64,000 bases of DNA from Micromonospora sp. U21 (GTDB lineage: Bacteria; Actinomycetota; Actinomycetes; Mycobacteriales; Micromonosporaceae): contig NZ_JAGPYK010000010.1 of the NCBI RefSeq assembly GCF_018070045.1, positions 141,238-205,237 on the forward strand, in the 5' to 3' direction. How positions within the stretch are numbered: position 1 is the first letter of the stretch; each line of letters opens with the position of its first letter. A program made the position numbers and the translations under genes. The notes below the pieces were generated by a model that ran no database searches, was not told where the DNA came from, and was given only the letters and a program-made list of their open reading frames with translations. Positions 23,305-32,880 of this stretch are shown piece by piece.

Positions 23305-25836
23305 ATGTTCGAGCGGTTCACCGACCGAGCGCGACGGGTTGTCGTCCTGGCCCAAGAAGAGGCCCGGATGCTCAACCACAACTACATCGGTACGGAACAC
23401 ATCCTGCTGGGCCTGATCCACGAAGGTGAAGGCGTCGCGGCAAAGGCCCTGGAGAGCCTCGGCATCTCCCTGGAGGGCGTCCGCCAGCAGGTCGAGGAGA
23501 TCATCGGCCAGGGCCAGCAGGCGCCGAGCGGGCACATCCCGTTCACGCCGCGGGCCAAGAAGGTGCTGGAGCTGTCGCTGCGCGAGGCGCTGCAGCTCGG
23601 CCACAACTACATCGGCACGGAGCACATCCTGCTCGGTCTGATCCGCGAGGGCGAGGGCGTCGCCGCCCAGGTGCTGGTCAAGCTCGGCGCCGACCTCAAC
23701 CGGGTCCGCCAGCAGGTGATCCAGCTGCTCTCCGGCTACCAGGGCAAGGAGCCGGCCGCGGCGGGCGCCGCGCCGGGTGAGGCCGCGCCGTCGACCAGCC
23801 TGGTGCTGGACCAGTTCGGCCGCAACCTGACCCAGGCCGCCCGTGAGGGCAAGCTCGACCCGGTCATCGGGCGCGAGAAGGAAATCGAGCGGGTCATGCA
23901 GGTGCTCTCCCGCCGTACCAAGAACAACCCGGTCCTGATCGGTGAGCCCGGCGTCGGTAAGACCGCCGTGGTGGAGGGCCTGTCCCAGAAGATCATCAAG
24001 GGCGAGGTGCCCGAGACGCTCAAGGACAAGCAGCTCTACACGCTCGACCTCGGTGCGTTGGTCGCCGGTTCCCGCTACCGCGGTGACTTCGAGGAGCGCC
24101 TCAAGAAGGTGCTCAAGGAGATCCGCACCCGCGGCGACATCATCCTGTTCATCGACGAGATCCACACCCTGGTGGGTGCGGGTGCCGCCGAGGGCGCGAT
24201 CGACGCGGCGAGCATCCTCAAGCCGATGCTGGCCCGTGGTGAGCTGCAGACCATTGGTGCCACCACGCTCGACGAGTACCGCAAGCACCTGGAGAAGGAC
24301 GCCGCGCTCGAGCGCCGGTTCCAGCCGATCCAGGTGGGTGAGCCGTCGCTGGCGCACACCATCGAGATCCTCAAGGGCCTGCGCGACCGCTACGAGGCGC
24401 ACCACCGCGTCTCGATCACGGACGCGGCCCTGGTGGCTGCCGCAACTCTGGCCGATAGATACATCTCCGACCGCTTCCTGCCGGACAAGGCGATCGACCT
24501 GATCGACGAGGCCGGTGCCCGGATGCGGATCCGCCGGATGACCGCGCCGCCAGACCTGCGTGACTTCGACGAGCGCATCGCCCAGGTGCGTCGCGACAAG
24601 GAGTCCGCGATCGACGCGCAGGACTTCGAGCGCGCCGCCCAGCTGCGCGACAAGGAGAAGCAGCTCCTCGGCCAGAAGGCGCAGCGGGAGAAGGAGTGGA
24701 AGGCCGGTGACCTGGACGTCGTCAGCGAGGTTGACGACGAGCAGATCGCCGAGGTGCTCGGCAACTGGACCGGCATCCCGGTCTACAAGCTGACCGAGGA
24801 GGAGACCTCGCGCCTGCTGCGCATGGAGGACGAGCTGCACAAGCGCGTCATCGGCCAGGAGGACGCGGTCAAGGCGGTCTCGAAGGCGATCCGGCGTACC
24901 CGGGCCGGCCTGAAGGACCCGAAGCGCCCGTCGGGCTCGTTCATCTTCGCCGGCCCGTCCGGCGTCGGTAAGACCGAGCTGTCCAAGGCGCTCGCCGAGT
25001 TCCTCTTCGGCAGCGAGGACGCCCTCATCCAGCTGGACATGTCCGAGTTCCACGACCGCTACACGGTCTCCCGGCTGGTGGGTGCCCCTCCCGGCTACGT
25101 CGGCTACGACGAGGGCGGGCAGCTGACCGAGAAGGTGCGGCGTCGGCCGTTCTCGGTGGTTCTCTTCGACGAGATCGAGAAGGCCCACCCGGACGTGTTC
25201 AACACGCTGCTCCAGATCCTGGAGGACGGTCGGCTCACCGACGGTCAGGGTCGGATCGTGGACTTCAAGAACACGGTCATCATCCTGACGACCAACCTGG
25301 GCACCAGGGACGTCGCCAAGGCGGTGTCGCTCGGCTTCCAGCAGTCGGAGGACTCCGAGTCCACCTACGACCGGATGAAGCAGAAGGTCAACGACGAGCT
25401 CAAGCAGCACTTCCGGCCTGAGTTCCTTAACCGGATCGACGACACCATCGTCTTCCACCAGCTGCGCCAGAACGAGATCCTCTCGATCGTGGACATCATG
25501 ATCCAGCGGATCGAGACGCAGCTGCGCAACAAGGACATGGGTCTGGAGCTGACCGACAACGCCAAGAAGTACCTGGCGCTGAAGGGCTTCGACCCGGTGC
25601 TCGGTGCCCGTCCTCTGCGTCGCACGATCCAGCGCGACATTGAGGACAACCTCTCCGAGCGGATCCTGTTCAACGAGCTGACCCCGGGTCAGATCGTTGT
25701 GGTGGACTGCGAGGGCGACCCGAACGACATCGACAAGTCCAAGCTCGTGTTCCACGGCGCGGACAAGCCGGTCGAAGTTCCGGACGCCGTGCCGGCCGAT
25801 CTCGGCGGCACCGCCGCCGCAGGCGCGGACGAGTAG
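23305..25836 (+). CDS. clpC: ClpC AAA+ unfoldase of the Clp protease
   Basis: ClpC unfolds substrates and feeds them to ClpP; the actinobacterial protein is usually essential. The 843-residue protein has two N-domain repeats (the shared phrase is [14 protein letters not shown]; residues 1-145), AAA+ domain 1 with Walker A GEPGVGKT at 213-220 and Walker [11 protein letters not shown], a UVR/M-type helical insert ([22 protein letters not shown], about 430-452), and AAA+ domain 2 with GPSGVGKT at 550-557 and [15 protein letters not shown]. Length is normal for ClpC. It stands alone with its own promoter region and a strong terminator. Confidence 0.98.
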   Translation: MFERFTDRARRVVVLAQEEARMLNHNYIGTEHILLGLIHEGEGVAAKALESLGISLEGVRQQVEEIIGQGQQAPSGHIPFTPRAKKVLELSLREALQLGHNYIGTEHILLGLIREGEGVAAQVLVKLGADLNRVRQQVIQLLSGYQGKEPAAAGAAPGEAAPSTSLVLDQFGRNLTQAAREGKLDPVIGREKEIERVMQVLSRRTKNNPVLIGEPGVGKTAVVEGLSQKIIKGEVPETLKDKQLYTLDLGALVAGSRYRGDFEERLKKVLKEIRTRGDIILFIDEIHTLVGAGAAEGAIDAASILKPMLARGELQTIGATTLDEYRKHLEKDAALERRFQPIQVGEPSLAHTIEILKGLRDRYEAHHRVSITDAALVAAATLADRYISDRFLPDKAIDLIDEAGARMRIRRMTAPPDLRDFDERIAQVRRDKESAIDAQDFERAAQLRDKEKQLLGQKAQREKEWKAGDLDVVSEVDDEQIAEVLGNWTGIPVYKLTEEETSRLLRMEDELHKRVIGQEDAVKAVSKAIRRTRAGLKDPKRPSGSFIFAGPSGVGKTELSKALAEFLFGSEDALIQLDMSEFHDRYTVSRLVGAPPGYVGYDEGGQLTEKVRRRPFSVVLFDEIEKAHPDVFNTLLQILEDGRLTDGQGRIVDFKNTVIILTTNLGTRDVAKAVSLGFQQSEDSESTYDRMKQKVNDELKQHFRPEFLNRIDDTIVFHQLRQNEILSIVDIMIQRIETQLRNKDMGLELTDNAKKYLALKGFDPVLGARPLRRTIQRDIEDNLSERILFNELTPGQIVVVDCEGDPNDIDKSKLVFHGADKPVEVPDAVPADLGGTAAAGADE

Positions 25837-25850
25837 AACCAGCAGCAAGG

Positions 25851-25892
25851 GGCGGGGCCCCGGTGGTGAAAGCCACCGGGGCCCCGCCTTTT
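25851..25892 (+). terminator. Strong intrinsic terminator of clpC
   Basis: A perfect 16-bp stem (25851-25866 with 25873-25888), loop TGAAAG, is followed by TTTT (25889-25892). It starts 14 bp after the clpC stop. Confidence 0.92.
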
Positions 25893-25964
25893 CGCTGTCC
25901 GTCGGCCCCGCCGCGCGCGGCTTCGACCTCGACGGTCGTCGTCCGCCTCGGCCGGTGTCGTTGC

Positions 25965-26057
25965 GGTGATCGACTCGGTGTCGGCGATGTCGCGGTGTCC
26001 TGGCGCCGTTGGCACCAATGTCGGCGATATGGAGTCGATCACCGACTCACGAGTCGG
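25965..26057. repeat. Nested palindromes in the clpC-mutY intergenic region
   Basis: GGTGATCGACTC (25965-25976) and its exact complement (26032-26043) flank a 55-bp centre in which TGTCGGCGAT occurs twice (25979 and 26020). An adjoining CCGACTC-AC-GAGTCGG palindrome covers 26042-26057. The two genes converge here. The arms look like a dispersed intergenic repeat rather than a terminator. I see no gene in 25893-26168. Confidence 0.55.
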
Positions 26058-26168
26058 CCCGACGCCGGGCCTCCGGCAGAGCGGCACTGCCTCCTGGAGG
26101 CAGACGCCTGCGGCGCGCCTCGCCCCCGTGGCGGGCGGGCGGCCGGGTGCACCGAAGGTTTGGGCGGG

Positions 26169-27080
26169 TCAGGCGGTGAGGTCGGCGGTGGGCAGGGACG
26201 GGCCGTCGCCGGCGAGGCGGAAGGCGTCGGTGCCGACCGGTTCCACCAGCCCGTCCTGCACCAGACCGGCGAGGGCCCGGGCGCGCTGCACGTCGTCGGT
26301 CCAGACCTGGTCCAGCCGTTGGTGCGGGACCGGTCCGGTGGTCTCCCGGAGCACCCCGAGCAGCAGCCCGCGTACCTGCCGGTCGGTGCCCGCGTACCGC
26401 TGTGGTCGGCGGGTGGGCCCGGCCGGCGCCTCCTGCCCGGAGGCCCGCCACGCGCAGACCGACTCGACCGGGCAGGCAGCGCAGCGCGGTGACCGGGCCA
26501 TGCAGATCACCGCTCCCAGCTCCATGAACGCCGCGCTCGCCAGCGCCGCGGCGGTCGGCTCCGAAGGCAGCAGCTCCTCGGTCGCGACCAGGTCGGCCGG
26601 CCGGGTGACGGTCCCCGCGTCCGGTTCGCCGGCCACCGCCCGGCAGACCACCCGGCGCACATTCGTGTCGACCACCGGGTGCCGCTGCCCGTACGCGAAC
26701 GCGGCCACCGCCCGCGCCGTGTACGTGCCAACCCCGGGCAGCGCCAGCAACTGCTCCAGCCGGTCCGGCACCTGGCCGCCGTGCCGGTCCACGATCGCGA
26801 CCGCGCACTCCCGCAGCCGGACCGCCCGGCGGGGGTAGCCGAGGCGCCCCCACATCCGGATCGCCTCGGCCGGGCTGTCCGCCGCCAGGGCGGCCGGATC
26901 CGGCCAGCGGACCATCCACGCCTGCCAGGCGGGGACCACCCGGACCACCGGCGTCTGCTGGAGCATGACCTCGCTGACCAGAATGGCCCACGGGCTGACG
27001 CCGGGCTCGCGCCATGGCAGGTCACGGGCGTGCTGTCGGTACCACTGGCTGACCAGGGTGGTGAAATCGGGTTGAGTCAT
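26169..27080 (-). CDS. mutY: A/G-specific adenine glycosylase
   Basis: MutY removes adenine mispaired with 8-oxoguanine. The 303-residue protein has the catalytic glutamate in SEVMLQQTPV, the helix-hairpin-helix LALPGVGTYTARAVAAFAYG, the catalytic aspartate in VVDTNVRR, and a [4Fe-4S] cluster motif with four cysteines spaced C-x6-C-x2-C-x5-C (CMARSPRCAACPVESVC). The C-terminal NUDIX-like domain of E. coli MutY is absent or reduced to a small winged region, as is usual in actinobacteria. The ATG at 27080 begins MTQPDFTTL; longer upstream frames are shadow sequence. Confidence 0.95.
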   Translation of the reverse strand: MTQPDFTTLVSQWYRQHARDLPWREPGVSPWAILVSEVMLQQTPVVRVVPAWQAWMVRWPDPAALAADSPAEAIRMWGRLGYPRRAVRLRECAVAIVDRHGGQVPDRLEQLLALPGVGTYTARAVAAFAYGQRHPVVDTNVRRVVCRAVAGEPDAGTVTRPADLVATEELLPSEPTAAALASAAFMELGAVICMARSPRCAACPVESVCAWRASGQEAPAGPTRRPQRYAGTDRQVRGLLLGVLRETTGPVPHQRLDQVWTDDVQRARALAGLVQDGLVEPVGTDAFRLAGDGPSLPTADLTA

Positions 27081-27164
27081 CGCGCCGTCGATGATGTCAC
27101 GAGGCGCGGTCCCGCTGGATGGGCGGCTCGGGCGGGGTGCCACGGCGGCGGCCGGCGGATCGGG

Positions 27165-27177
27165 CAGAATGCCCGGA
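27165..27177 (+). promoter_or_regulatory. Possible leaderless -10 element CAGAAT
   Basis: CAGAAT (27165-27170) ends 6 nt before the ATG at 27177. It matches the spacing of the other leaderless starts but has a weaker hexamer. Confidence 0.4.
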
Positions 27178-27689
27178 TGAACGAGCTCGCGATCACCGTC
27201 ATCGGTCGGGACCGGCCGGGCATCGTGGCCGACGTCGCTGAGGTGCTGGCCCGACTGGGCGCCAATCTCACCGACAGCACCATGACCCGGCTGCGGGGGC
27301 ATTTCGCGATGACCCTCATCTGCACCGGTCCGGCCGCCGCCGAGGTCGAGGCCGCGCTGGCGCCGCTGGCCGCCGAGGGCCAGCTTCTGGCGACGGTACG
27401 TGCGGTCACCCCGGACGGTGAGGTGGCCCCGGTGGGCGAGCCGTACGTGATGGCGGTGCACGGGTCGGACCGGATGGGCATCGTCGCGGCGATGACCCGG
27501 GTGCTGGTGGACGCCGGTGGGAACGTCACCGACCTGAGTACGCGGTTGGCCGGCTCGCTCTACGTGGTGCTGGCTGAGGTGGAGTTGCCGGCCGGCGTCG
27601 CCGACGGGCTGACCGACCGGTTGCATCGGACGGCTGGCGAGCTGGGTGTCGAGGTCACCCTCCGGCCGGCGGATCCGGATCTGCTGTGA
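27177..27689 (+). CDS. Double ACT-domain regulatory protein (GcvR-like)
   Basis: The 170-residue protein is made of two ACT domains in tandem: ITVIGRDRPGIVADVAEVLARLGANLTDS (residues 5-33) and MAVHGSDRMGIVAAMTRVLVDAGGNVTDLS (about 92-121). ACT domains bind amino acids and this pair resembles GcvR and related stand-alone sensors. No enzyme domain is present. It overlaps the peptide deformylase gene (GTGA), so they are co-translated, though no functional tie is evident. It diverges from mutY with about 96 bp between starts. Confidence 0.85.
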   Translation: MNELAITVIGRDRPGIVADVAEVLARLGANLTDSTMTRLRGHFAMTLICTGPAAAEVEAALAPLAAEGQLLATVRAVTPDGEVAPVGEPYVMAVHGSDRMGIVAAMTRVLVDAGGNVTDLSTRLAGSLYVVLAEVELPAGVADGLTDRLHRTAGELGVEVTLRPADPDLL

Positions 27690-28282
27690 CCGGCGAGCTG
27701 AGCGGCCCGGACACCGGCCGGAACGTCGGGACGTACGTCGGCCTGGGCGAGTGGACGCCGGAGTCGCTGGCCGTGCCGGGCGAGGTGCGTGCGGTGGTGT
27801 CTGCCCCGCACCCGGTGCTGAGCCGGGCCGGTGGCGAGGTGGATCCGACCGCGGCGGAGACGATCCGGCTGGCCGTCGACCTGGTCGCCACCATGCGGGT
27901 GTCGCCGGGTTGCGTCGGCCTGGCCGCACCGCAGATCGGCGTGGCCGCCCGGGTCTTCGCCGTCGACGTGACCGGGCATCCGAAGGCGGTCACCGTGCAC
28001 GGCACCTTCGTGCTCTGCAACGCTCGCGTGGTCGAGGCGACCCGGTGGAAACCGGGCCGGGAGGGGTGCATGTCGGTGCCGGACCTGACCGGGGACGTGA
28101 AGCGGGCCAGCCGGTTGGTGGTGGAGGGCGACCTGCCGGGCAGCGGAAAGCCGGTCCGCCTGGTGACCGACGGCTTCGAGGCGCGGGCGTTGCAGCACGA
28201 GATCGACCACTGCGCCGGGCTGCTCTTCCTCGACCGGGTGGCCGGCGCACACGCCGTCTACCAGCGCAAGGTCTACCTCTGA
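27686..28282 (+). CDS. def: Peptide deformylase
   Basis: Peptide deformylase removes the formyl group from new proteins and uses a metal ion. The three family motifs are present: GCVGLAAPQIG (residues about 75-85), EGCMS with metal-ligand Cys128, and QHEIDH with His171, catalytic Glu172 and His175. Motif 2 reads EGCMS rather than EGCLS, a common variant. At 198 residues it has about 30 extra N-terminal residues before the fold, as in other actinobacterial paralogues. A second def gene is likely elsewhere, but that is not visible here. Confidence 0.95.
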   Translation: MTGELSGPDTGRNVGTYVGLGEWTPESLAVPGEVRAVVSAPHPVLSRAGGEVDPTAAETIRLAVDLVATMRVSPGCVGLAAPQIGVAARVFAVDVTGHPKAVTVHGTFVLCNARVVEATRWKPGREGCMSVPDLTGDVKRASRLVVEGDLPGSGKPVRLVTDGFEARALQHEIDHCAGLLFLDRVAGAHAVYQRKVYL

Positions 28283-28400
28283 CGGCGCGCCGGGCGACCG
28301 ACGCATTCGTCCTCAGTGGACGGTTTTCGGGTCGTGCCCGCGGCGCTCCGGCGCGTCGCGGCGGACTGGCGGGTGCGGCGCCGCTACGGTGGGAGGCATC

Positions 28401-29117
28401 ATGCGTCTGACGGTCGGCCCCCTGCCACCCGCCGTGTACTGGCGGCGTCGCGCCGTCGTACTCGGAGCGGGGCTTCTCTTCCTGATTGTCCTGCTCTACT
28501 CCTGCACCGGCTCGGGTCGCTCCGACGGTCGACCGCAGGCGGGGGCGACGCCGACGTCGGCTCCGACGTCCGCCGCGACCCCGGGTCCCGGTGGGCCGGT
28601 GTTGACCCCGCAGACCGGCGCTCCGCCGGCGTCCGCCGATCCTGACACCGTGAGTCCGAGCCCGGAGGTCACCAGCAACGAACCGCCACCGGGTTCGGCT
28701 GCCGGGTCGGTGGACGACGGCACCTGCACCGACGCCGAGATCAGCGTGACGTCGGTGGCGCGGCCCACCTCGGTGCAGCGCGGGGTGGTGGTCGACCTCC
28801 AACTAAAGATCAAAAACACCTCGGACCGGACGTGCAGCCGGAACGTCGGCGCCGACCTCCAGGAGATCTTCATTAAGTCCGGCGCCGAGAAGGTGTGGTC
28901 GTCGGACACCTGCGGCAAGGTCAAGGGTTCGGACGTGCAGTCCTTCACGCCCGGCTTCGAGCGTGCCTACGAGGTGGGTTGGAACGGGCGGGACACCAGC
29001 CGGTGCGACAGCGGCGGGTTGGCCGCCGGCCCGTTCCCGCCCGCTGGGACGTACCAGGTGTTCGCCCGGGTCGGCACCAAGCACAGCGCGCCGGTGAAGA
29101 TCACCATCACCGGCTGA
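28401..29117 (+). CDS. Membrane-anchored exported protein, unknown function
   Basis: The 238-residue protein has a signal-anchor or lipoprotein-like helix (VVLGAGLLFLIVLLYSC, residues about 19-35; the Cys lacks an ideal lipobox). A Pro/Thr/Ser/Ala linker of about 65 residues follows, then a beta-rich domain of about 130 residues. The domain has paired cysteines (GTCTDAEIS, TCSRNVGAD, DTCGKVKG, SRCDSGG) and ends GPFPPAGTYQVFARVG, which resembles DUF4232 or BsuPI-type extracellular folds. I chose the ATG at 28401 because GGGAGG lies 5 nt upstream; a GTG 12 nt earlier is less likely. Confidence 0.65.
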   Translation: MRLTVGPLPPAVYWRRRAVVLGAGLLFLIVLLYSCTGSGRSDGRPQAGATPTSAPTSAATPGPGGPVLTPQTGAPPASADPDTVSPSPEVTSNEPPPGSAAGSVDDGTCTDAEISVTSVARPTSVQRGVVVDLQLKIKNTSDRTCSRNVGADLQEIFIKSGAEKVWSSDTCGKVKGSDVQSFTPGFERAYEVGWNGRDTSRCDSGGLAAGPFPPAGTYQVFARVGTKHSAPVKITITG

Positions 29118-29123
29118 GCCGGG

Positions 29124-30308
29124 TCAGACGTACCGCTCCAGGATGGATGCCTCGGCGAGCCGGGACAGCCCCTCGCGGACGCCCCGGGCCCGGGCGTCGC
29201 CGACCCCCTCGACGGCCTGCAGGTCCTCCACCGTCGCGCCCAGCAGCCGCTGGAGGCTGCCGAAGTGCACCACCAGCCGGTCGACCACCGGCACCGGCAG
29301 TCGGGGCACCTTGGCCAGCAGTCGGAAGCCCCGAGGGCTGACCGCGGCGTCCAACGCGTCCGATGCGGCCGGGTAACCGATCGCCTTGGCCACCGACACC
29401 AGGTCGATCAGCTCGGTGGCGCCGAGCAGATCCAGCTCGACCAGCGCCTCGTCCAGAGTGCGGGACTTGCGGCCGACCGGGAGGTAGTCCCGGATGACCA
29501 GCGTCCGGTCGGCGTCCACGCCGGCCATCAGCTCGTCGAGCTGGAGGGCGAGCAGGCGGCCGTCGGTGCCCAGCTCGACCACGTAGCCGGCGATCTCGTC
29601 GGCGATCCGGCGGACCATCTCCAGTCGCTGCACCACCGCCACCGCATCCCGCACGGTGACCAGATCCTCGATCTCCAGAGCGGAGAGCGTCCCGGAGACC
29701 TCGTCCAGCCGGAGCTTGTAGCGCTCCAGGGTGGCCAGCGCCTGGTTGGCCCTGGAGAGGATGGCCGCCGAGTCGTCGAGCACGTGCCGCTGACCGTTGA
29801 CGTAGAGGCTGATGATGCGCATCGACTGGCTGACCGAGATGACCGGATAGCCGGTCTGCCGGGCGACCCGCTCGGCGGTGCGGTGCCGGGTGCCGGACTC
29901 CTCGGTCGGGATGGACGGGTCGGGCATCAGGTGCACGGCCGCCCGGACGATCCGGGTGCCGTCGCTGGAGAGCACGACCGCGCCGTCCATCTTGCAGAGC
30001 TCCCGTACCCGGGTCGCGGAGAACTCCACGTCCAGGGGGAAGCCGCCGGTGCACAGGCCCTCGACGACCTTGTCGTAGCCGAGCACGATGAGCGCGCCCG
30101 TGCGGCCGCGCAGAATGCGCTCCAACCCGTCCCGCAGCGCGGTGCCGGGCGCCATCAGGGCGAGGTTCGCCCGCAGGGGGTCCCCGGCGCTCCCGGCGGC
30201 TCCCGCGGTCACGCTCACGCTGATCGGACGGGCGGGCGAGCCCACGCCGCCGGTGCGGGCGTGAGGCGGCGCGCCGGCAGGCTTGGTGGTATCGCGGTCG
30301 ATCGGCAC
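29124..30308 (-). CDS. disA: DNA integrity scanning protein, diadenylate cyclase
   Basis: DisA makes cyclic di-AMP and scans DNA for branched structures. The 394-residue protein has the DAC domain with DGA (108-110) and RHR (141-143) active-site motifs, a long helical spine, and a C-terminal helix-hairpin-helix domain ([25 protein letters not shown]) that binds DNA. About 45 Pro/Ala-rich residues precede the DAC domain, longer than in Bacillus. I chose the GTG at 30308 because TAGACT lies exactly 6 nt upstream, the leaderless spacing; the GTG at 30314 would abut the hexamer. disA beside radA is a widespread arrangement. Confidence 0.95.
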   Translation of the reverse strand: MPIDRDTTKPAGAPPHARTGGVGSPARPISVSVTAGAAGSAGDPLRANLALMAPGTALRDGLERILRGRTGALIVLGYDKVVEGLCTGGFPLDVEFSATRVRELCKMDGAVVLSSDGTRIVRAAVHLMPDPSIPTEESGTRHRTAERVARQTGYPVISVSQSMRIISLYVNGQRHVLDDSAAILSRANQALATLERYKLRLDEVSGTLSALEIEDLVTVRDAVAVVQRLEMVRRIADEIAGYVVELGTDGRLLALQLDELMAGVDADRTLVIRDYLPVGRKSRTLDEALVELDLLGATELIDLVSVAKAIGYPAASDALDAAVSPRGFRLLAKVPRLPVPVVDRLVVHFGSLQRLLGATVEDLQAVEGVGDARARGVREGLSRLAEASILERYV

Positions 30309-30439
30309 GGGCACAGTCTACGGACTGCCGTGCGGTGGGTGCTGTCGTGGTTACTGTGATGTGTCACGATGCTGCCCCTCCAACCGTTTCCCGCTTGCGG
30401 CGCGCTGTCCGGTATCGCCGTCCCCGTCGGCACGGTGCG

Positions 30440-31897
30440 TCACTCGGCGGACGCGCGGGCCGCGTGGTGCAGCGCCGAGCGGACGTCCGTGACCTCGGTC
30501 ACCCGCATCTGCTCGGGACCGGCGCCGGTGCTGGTCGGGCCGCAGCCGGGCGGGACCAGGGCCACCTTGAACCCCAGCCGGGCCGCCTCGGCGAGCCGGC
30601 GCGGAACCGCCCCGACCCGGCGCACCTCGCCGGTCAGCCCCACCTCGCCGATCGCCACCAGGTGCGGCGCGATGGCCAGGTTGAGCCCGCCGGAGGCGAC
30701 CGCCAGCGCGACCGCCAGGTCGGCTGCCGGCTCCACCACGCGGATGCCACCCACGGTGGCCGCGAAGACCTCCCGGTCGTGCAGGGTGAGCCGCTCGGTG
30801 CGGCGTTGCAGCACCGCGAGCACCATCGCCAGCCGGGCCGAGTCGAGGCCGGAGACGGTGCGTCGGGGCGAGCCGGCGACCGTCGCGCCGATCAGCGCCT
30901 GCACCTCGGTGACCAGCGCCCTGCGCCCCTCCATCGCCACCGTCACGCAGGTGCCCGGCACCGGCTCGGAGTAACGGGTCAGGAACAGCCCGGACGGGTC
31001 GGCCAGGCTGCTGATGCCGCCCTCGTGCATCTCGAAGCAGCCGACCTCGTCGGCCGCCCCGAACCGGTTCTTGACGCCGCGCACCAGCCGCAGCGAGGAG
31101 TGCTTGTCGCCCTCGAAGTGCAGCACCACGTCGACCAGGTGCTCCAGCACCCGGGGCCCGGCCACCTGGCCGTCCTTCGTGACGTGCCCGACCAGCACCG
31201 TGGCGATGCCCCGCTCCTTGGCGACCGAGACCAGCGCGGCGGTGACCGCCCGGACCTGGGTCACCCCACCGGGCACGCCCTCGGTGCCGGTCGTCGAAAT
31301 GGTCTGCACCGAGTCGAGCACCAGCAGGCCCGGCTTGACCGCGTCGAGGTGCCCGAGCACCGCCCCCAGGTCGCTCTCCGCCGCGAGGTAGAGCTGGTCG
31401 TGCAGGGTGCCCATCCGCTCGGCGCGTAGCCGGACCTGACTGACCGACTCTTCTCCGCTGACCACCAGCGAGGGACTGCCGGCGCCGACGGCCCACTGCT
31501 GTGCCACGTCGAGCAGCAGGGTGGACTTGCCCACGCCGGGCTCGCCGGCGAGCAGCACCACCGCGCCCGGCACCAGGCCGCCGCCGAGCACCCGGTCGAG
31601 CTCGCTCACACCGGTGGGCCGGGCGCGGGCCGGCGCGGCGCTGATGGTGGCGATCGGCCGGGCCGGCTCGGACGGCAGCCGGGAGCTGACCACCCGACCG
31701 GAGACGGTCGGCCCGGTCACCGTGCACTCGACCACCGAGCCCCACTCACCGCACTCCGGGCAGCGCCCCACCCACTTGGGCGGCTGGTGGCCACAGGCGT
31801 CGCACTCGTACGCCGGACGTGGCTCGCGGGCGGTGGACCGACCGCGGGCGCCGCCGGCCGTGCCGCCGCGCGGAGAGGTCGATCGGGGAGTGGTCAC
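30440..31897 (-). CDS. radA: DNA repair protein RadA (Sms)
   Basis: RadA promotes branch migration in recombination. The 485-residue protein has an N-terminal zinc finger (C32, C35, C46, C49 in CDACG and CPECG), a RecA-like ATPase with Walker A GEPGVGKST at 118-126, the RadA-specific KNRFG motif (VKNRFGAADEVG), and a C-terminal Lon-protease-like domain without protease residues. The GTG start at 31897 is preceded by TAGCGT with 6 nt spacing on the minus strand. It lies 131 bp upstream of disA in the same direction; the two may share a transcript, although disA has its own candidate -10. Confidence 0.96.
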   Translation of the reverse strand: MTTPRSTSPRGGTAGGARGRSTAREPRPAYECDACGHQPPKWVGRCPECGEWGSVVECTVTGPTVSGRVVSSRLPSEPARPIATISAAPARARPTGVSELDRVLGGGLVPGAVVLLAGEPGVGKSTLLLDVAQQWAVGAGSPSLVVSGEESVSQVRLRAERMGTLHDQLYLAAESDLGAVLGHLDAVKPGLLVLDSVQTISTTGTEGVPGGVTQVRAVTAALVSVAKERGIATVLVGHVTKDGQVAGPRVLEHLVDVVLHFEGDKHSSLRLVRGVKNRFGAADEVGCFEMHEGGISSLADPSGLFLTRYSEPVPGTCVTVAMEGRRALVTEVQALIGATVAGSPRRTVSGLDSARLAMVLAVLQRRTERLTLHDREVFAATVGGIRVVEPAADLAVALAVASGGLNLAIAPHLVAIGEVGLTGEVRRVGAVPRRLAEAARLGFKVALVPPGCGPTSTGAGPEQMRVTEVTDVRSALHHAARASAE

Positions 31898-31931
31898 ATC
31901 AGGACGCTAGCCCTCGCGTACGACGAAAACA

Positions 31932-31959
31932 CCCCGGCGTGGTGGTCACCACGCCGGGG
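31932..31959 (-). terminator. Terminator of the Ser-rich lipoprotein gene
   Basis: A 13-bp GC-rich inverted repeat (31932-31944 with 31947-31959) is flanked by CGACGAA and TTCGTCG, and on the minus strand a TTTT run follows. It separates the lipoprotein gene from radA. Confidence 0.8.
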
Positions 31960-31981
31960 CGTTCGTCGATCTCACGTGTGG

Positions 31982-32740
31982 TCAGCCGTGGTTCGAGCCG
32001 CCCTCGTCACCCTCGTAGCCGCCCTCGCGCTCGATGATCGGCGAGGGGGGAGCCGCCGGGGTGAGCGGCACCGCGATCGGCGCGGCGCCGGTGACCGTGT
32101 TGCCGTTGCCGAAGTCGAAGGTCACGAAGACGTTCTGGCCGGAGCGCAGCTCCTCGGTCAGACCGATCAGCCGGAGCTGCTGGGTGGCCTCGGAGTTGAG
32201 CTGGAGGTAGCTCAGCGGAGCCAGCTCGATCCGGGCAGGCTGGCCCGGAGTGGAGGGGCTGGCCGAGCCCGACGCCCGCGCCGACTCCGGGGCGGACGGG
32301 GTGGCCGAGGACGACCCGGTCTCCGACGGGGTCGCCGACGGGCTGGCCGAGCCGGACCTGGAGGCGGACGGGCTGACGGAGGCCGACTCCGAGGCGGACG
32401 GCGACGGGCTCGCGGAGCCGCCGGTGATCACCACCTCGCGGGCGTCCTCGGTGGTGACGGTGACCGTCACCGTGTCCTTCGAGTCGTTGTAGATCACGGC
32501 GTTGAGCGCCGCGTCCTGCCCCGCCCGGTAACCCTCGGTGCCCGGGTAGTCGACCAGCAGGCCACGCACCACGAAAGCGCCGTTGCCGGCCGAGAGGTTG
32601 ACGCCCTGGACCGACGGCTCCTTGTTGGCGGTCTCGGCGATCTGGCCGGCGCCGCACCCGGACGCCAGCAGGCTGGTCGCCGCCGCAATCCCGGACAGCA
32701 GCAGGGCCGCCCGCCGGGATCCCCTGATCGAGCGCGTCAC
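31982..32740 (-). CDS. Lipoprotein with PCuAC-like domain split by a Ser-rich insert
   Basis: The 252-residue lipoprotein has a signal peptide ending LLASGC (lipid Cys near residue 29). The body reads like a PCuAC/DUF461 copper-chaperone-type fold: VNLSAGNGAFVVRGLLVDYPG, LNAVIYNDSKDTVTVTVTTEDAREVVI, then after a break ARIELAPLSYLQLNSEATQQLRLIGLTEELRSGQNVFVTFDF. About 65 residues of Ser, Pro, Ala and Thr separate the two halves. The His/Met copper ligands of that family are not seen, so copper binding is doubtful. The GTG at 32740 has a perfect GAGGAGG 6 nt upstream. Confidence 0.65.
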   Translation of the reverse strand: MTRSIRGSRRAALLLSGIAAATSLLASGCGAGQIAETANKEPSVQGVNLSAGNGAFVVRGLLVDYPGTEGYRAGQDAALNAVIYNDSKDTVTVTVTTEDAREVVITGGSASPSPSASESASVSPSASRSGSASPSATPSETGSSSATPSAPESARASGSASPSTPGQPARIELAPLSYLQLNSEATQQLRLIGLTEELRSGQNVFVTFDFGNGNTVTGAAPIAVPLTPAAPPSPIIEREGGYEGDEGGSNHG

Positions 32741-32880
32741 GTCGGTCCTCCTCGTCACGATCCCCACCCGGCCACACGCCGGGCACGGTGGCCATACCCG
32801 CGCAGACCGCGCTCCAGGGTAGTTGGGGCTGATCGAGGCCCGCACGCGGACCCGGGCAATGCCACCTTCCCGGGTGCCGG

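Noticed and set aside
23272..25848. Very long open frame antisense to clpC (and similar ones antisense to nadB at 14340-16631 and overlapping 7574-10738)
   Set aside because: High-GC codon bias keeps the opposite strand free of stops. The translations have no domain and consist of low-complexity Arg/Gly/Val or Asp/Gln/His.
26169..27080. mutY truncated at the C-terminus
   Set aside because: Actinobacterial MutY proteins commonly lack the NUDIX-like domain. The iron-sulfur and catalytic motifs are complete.
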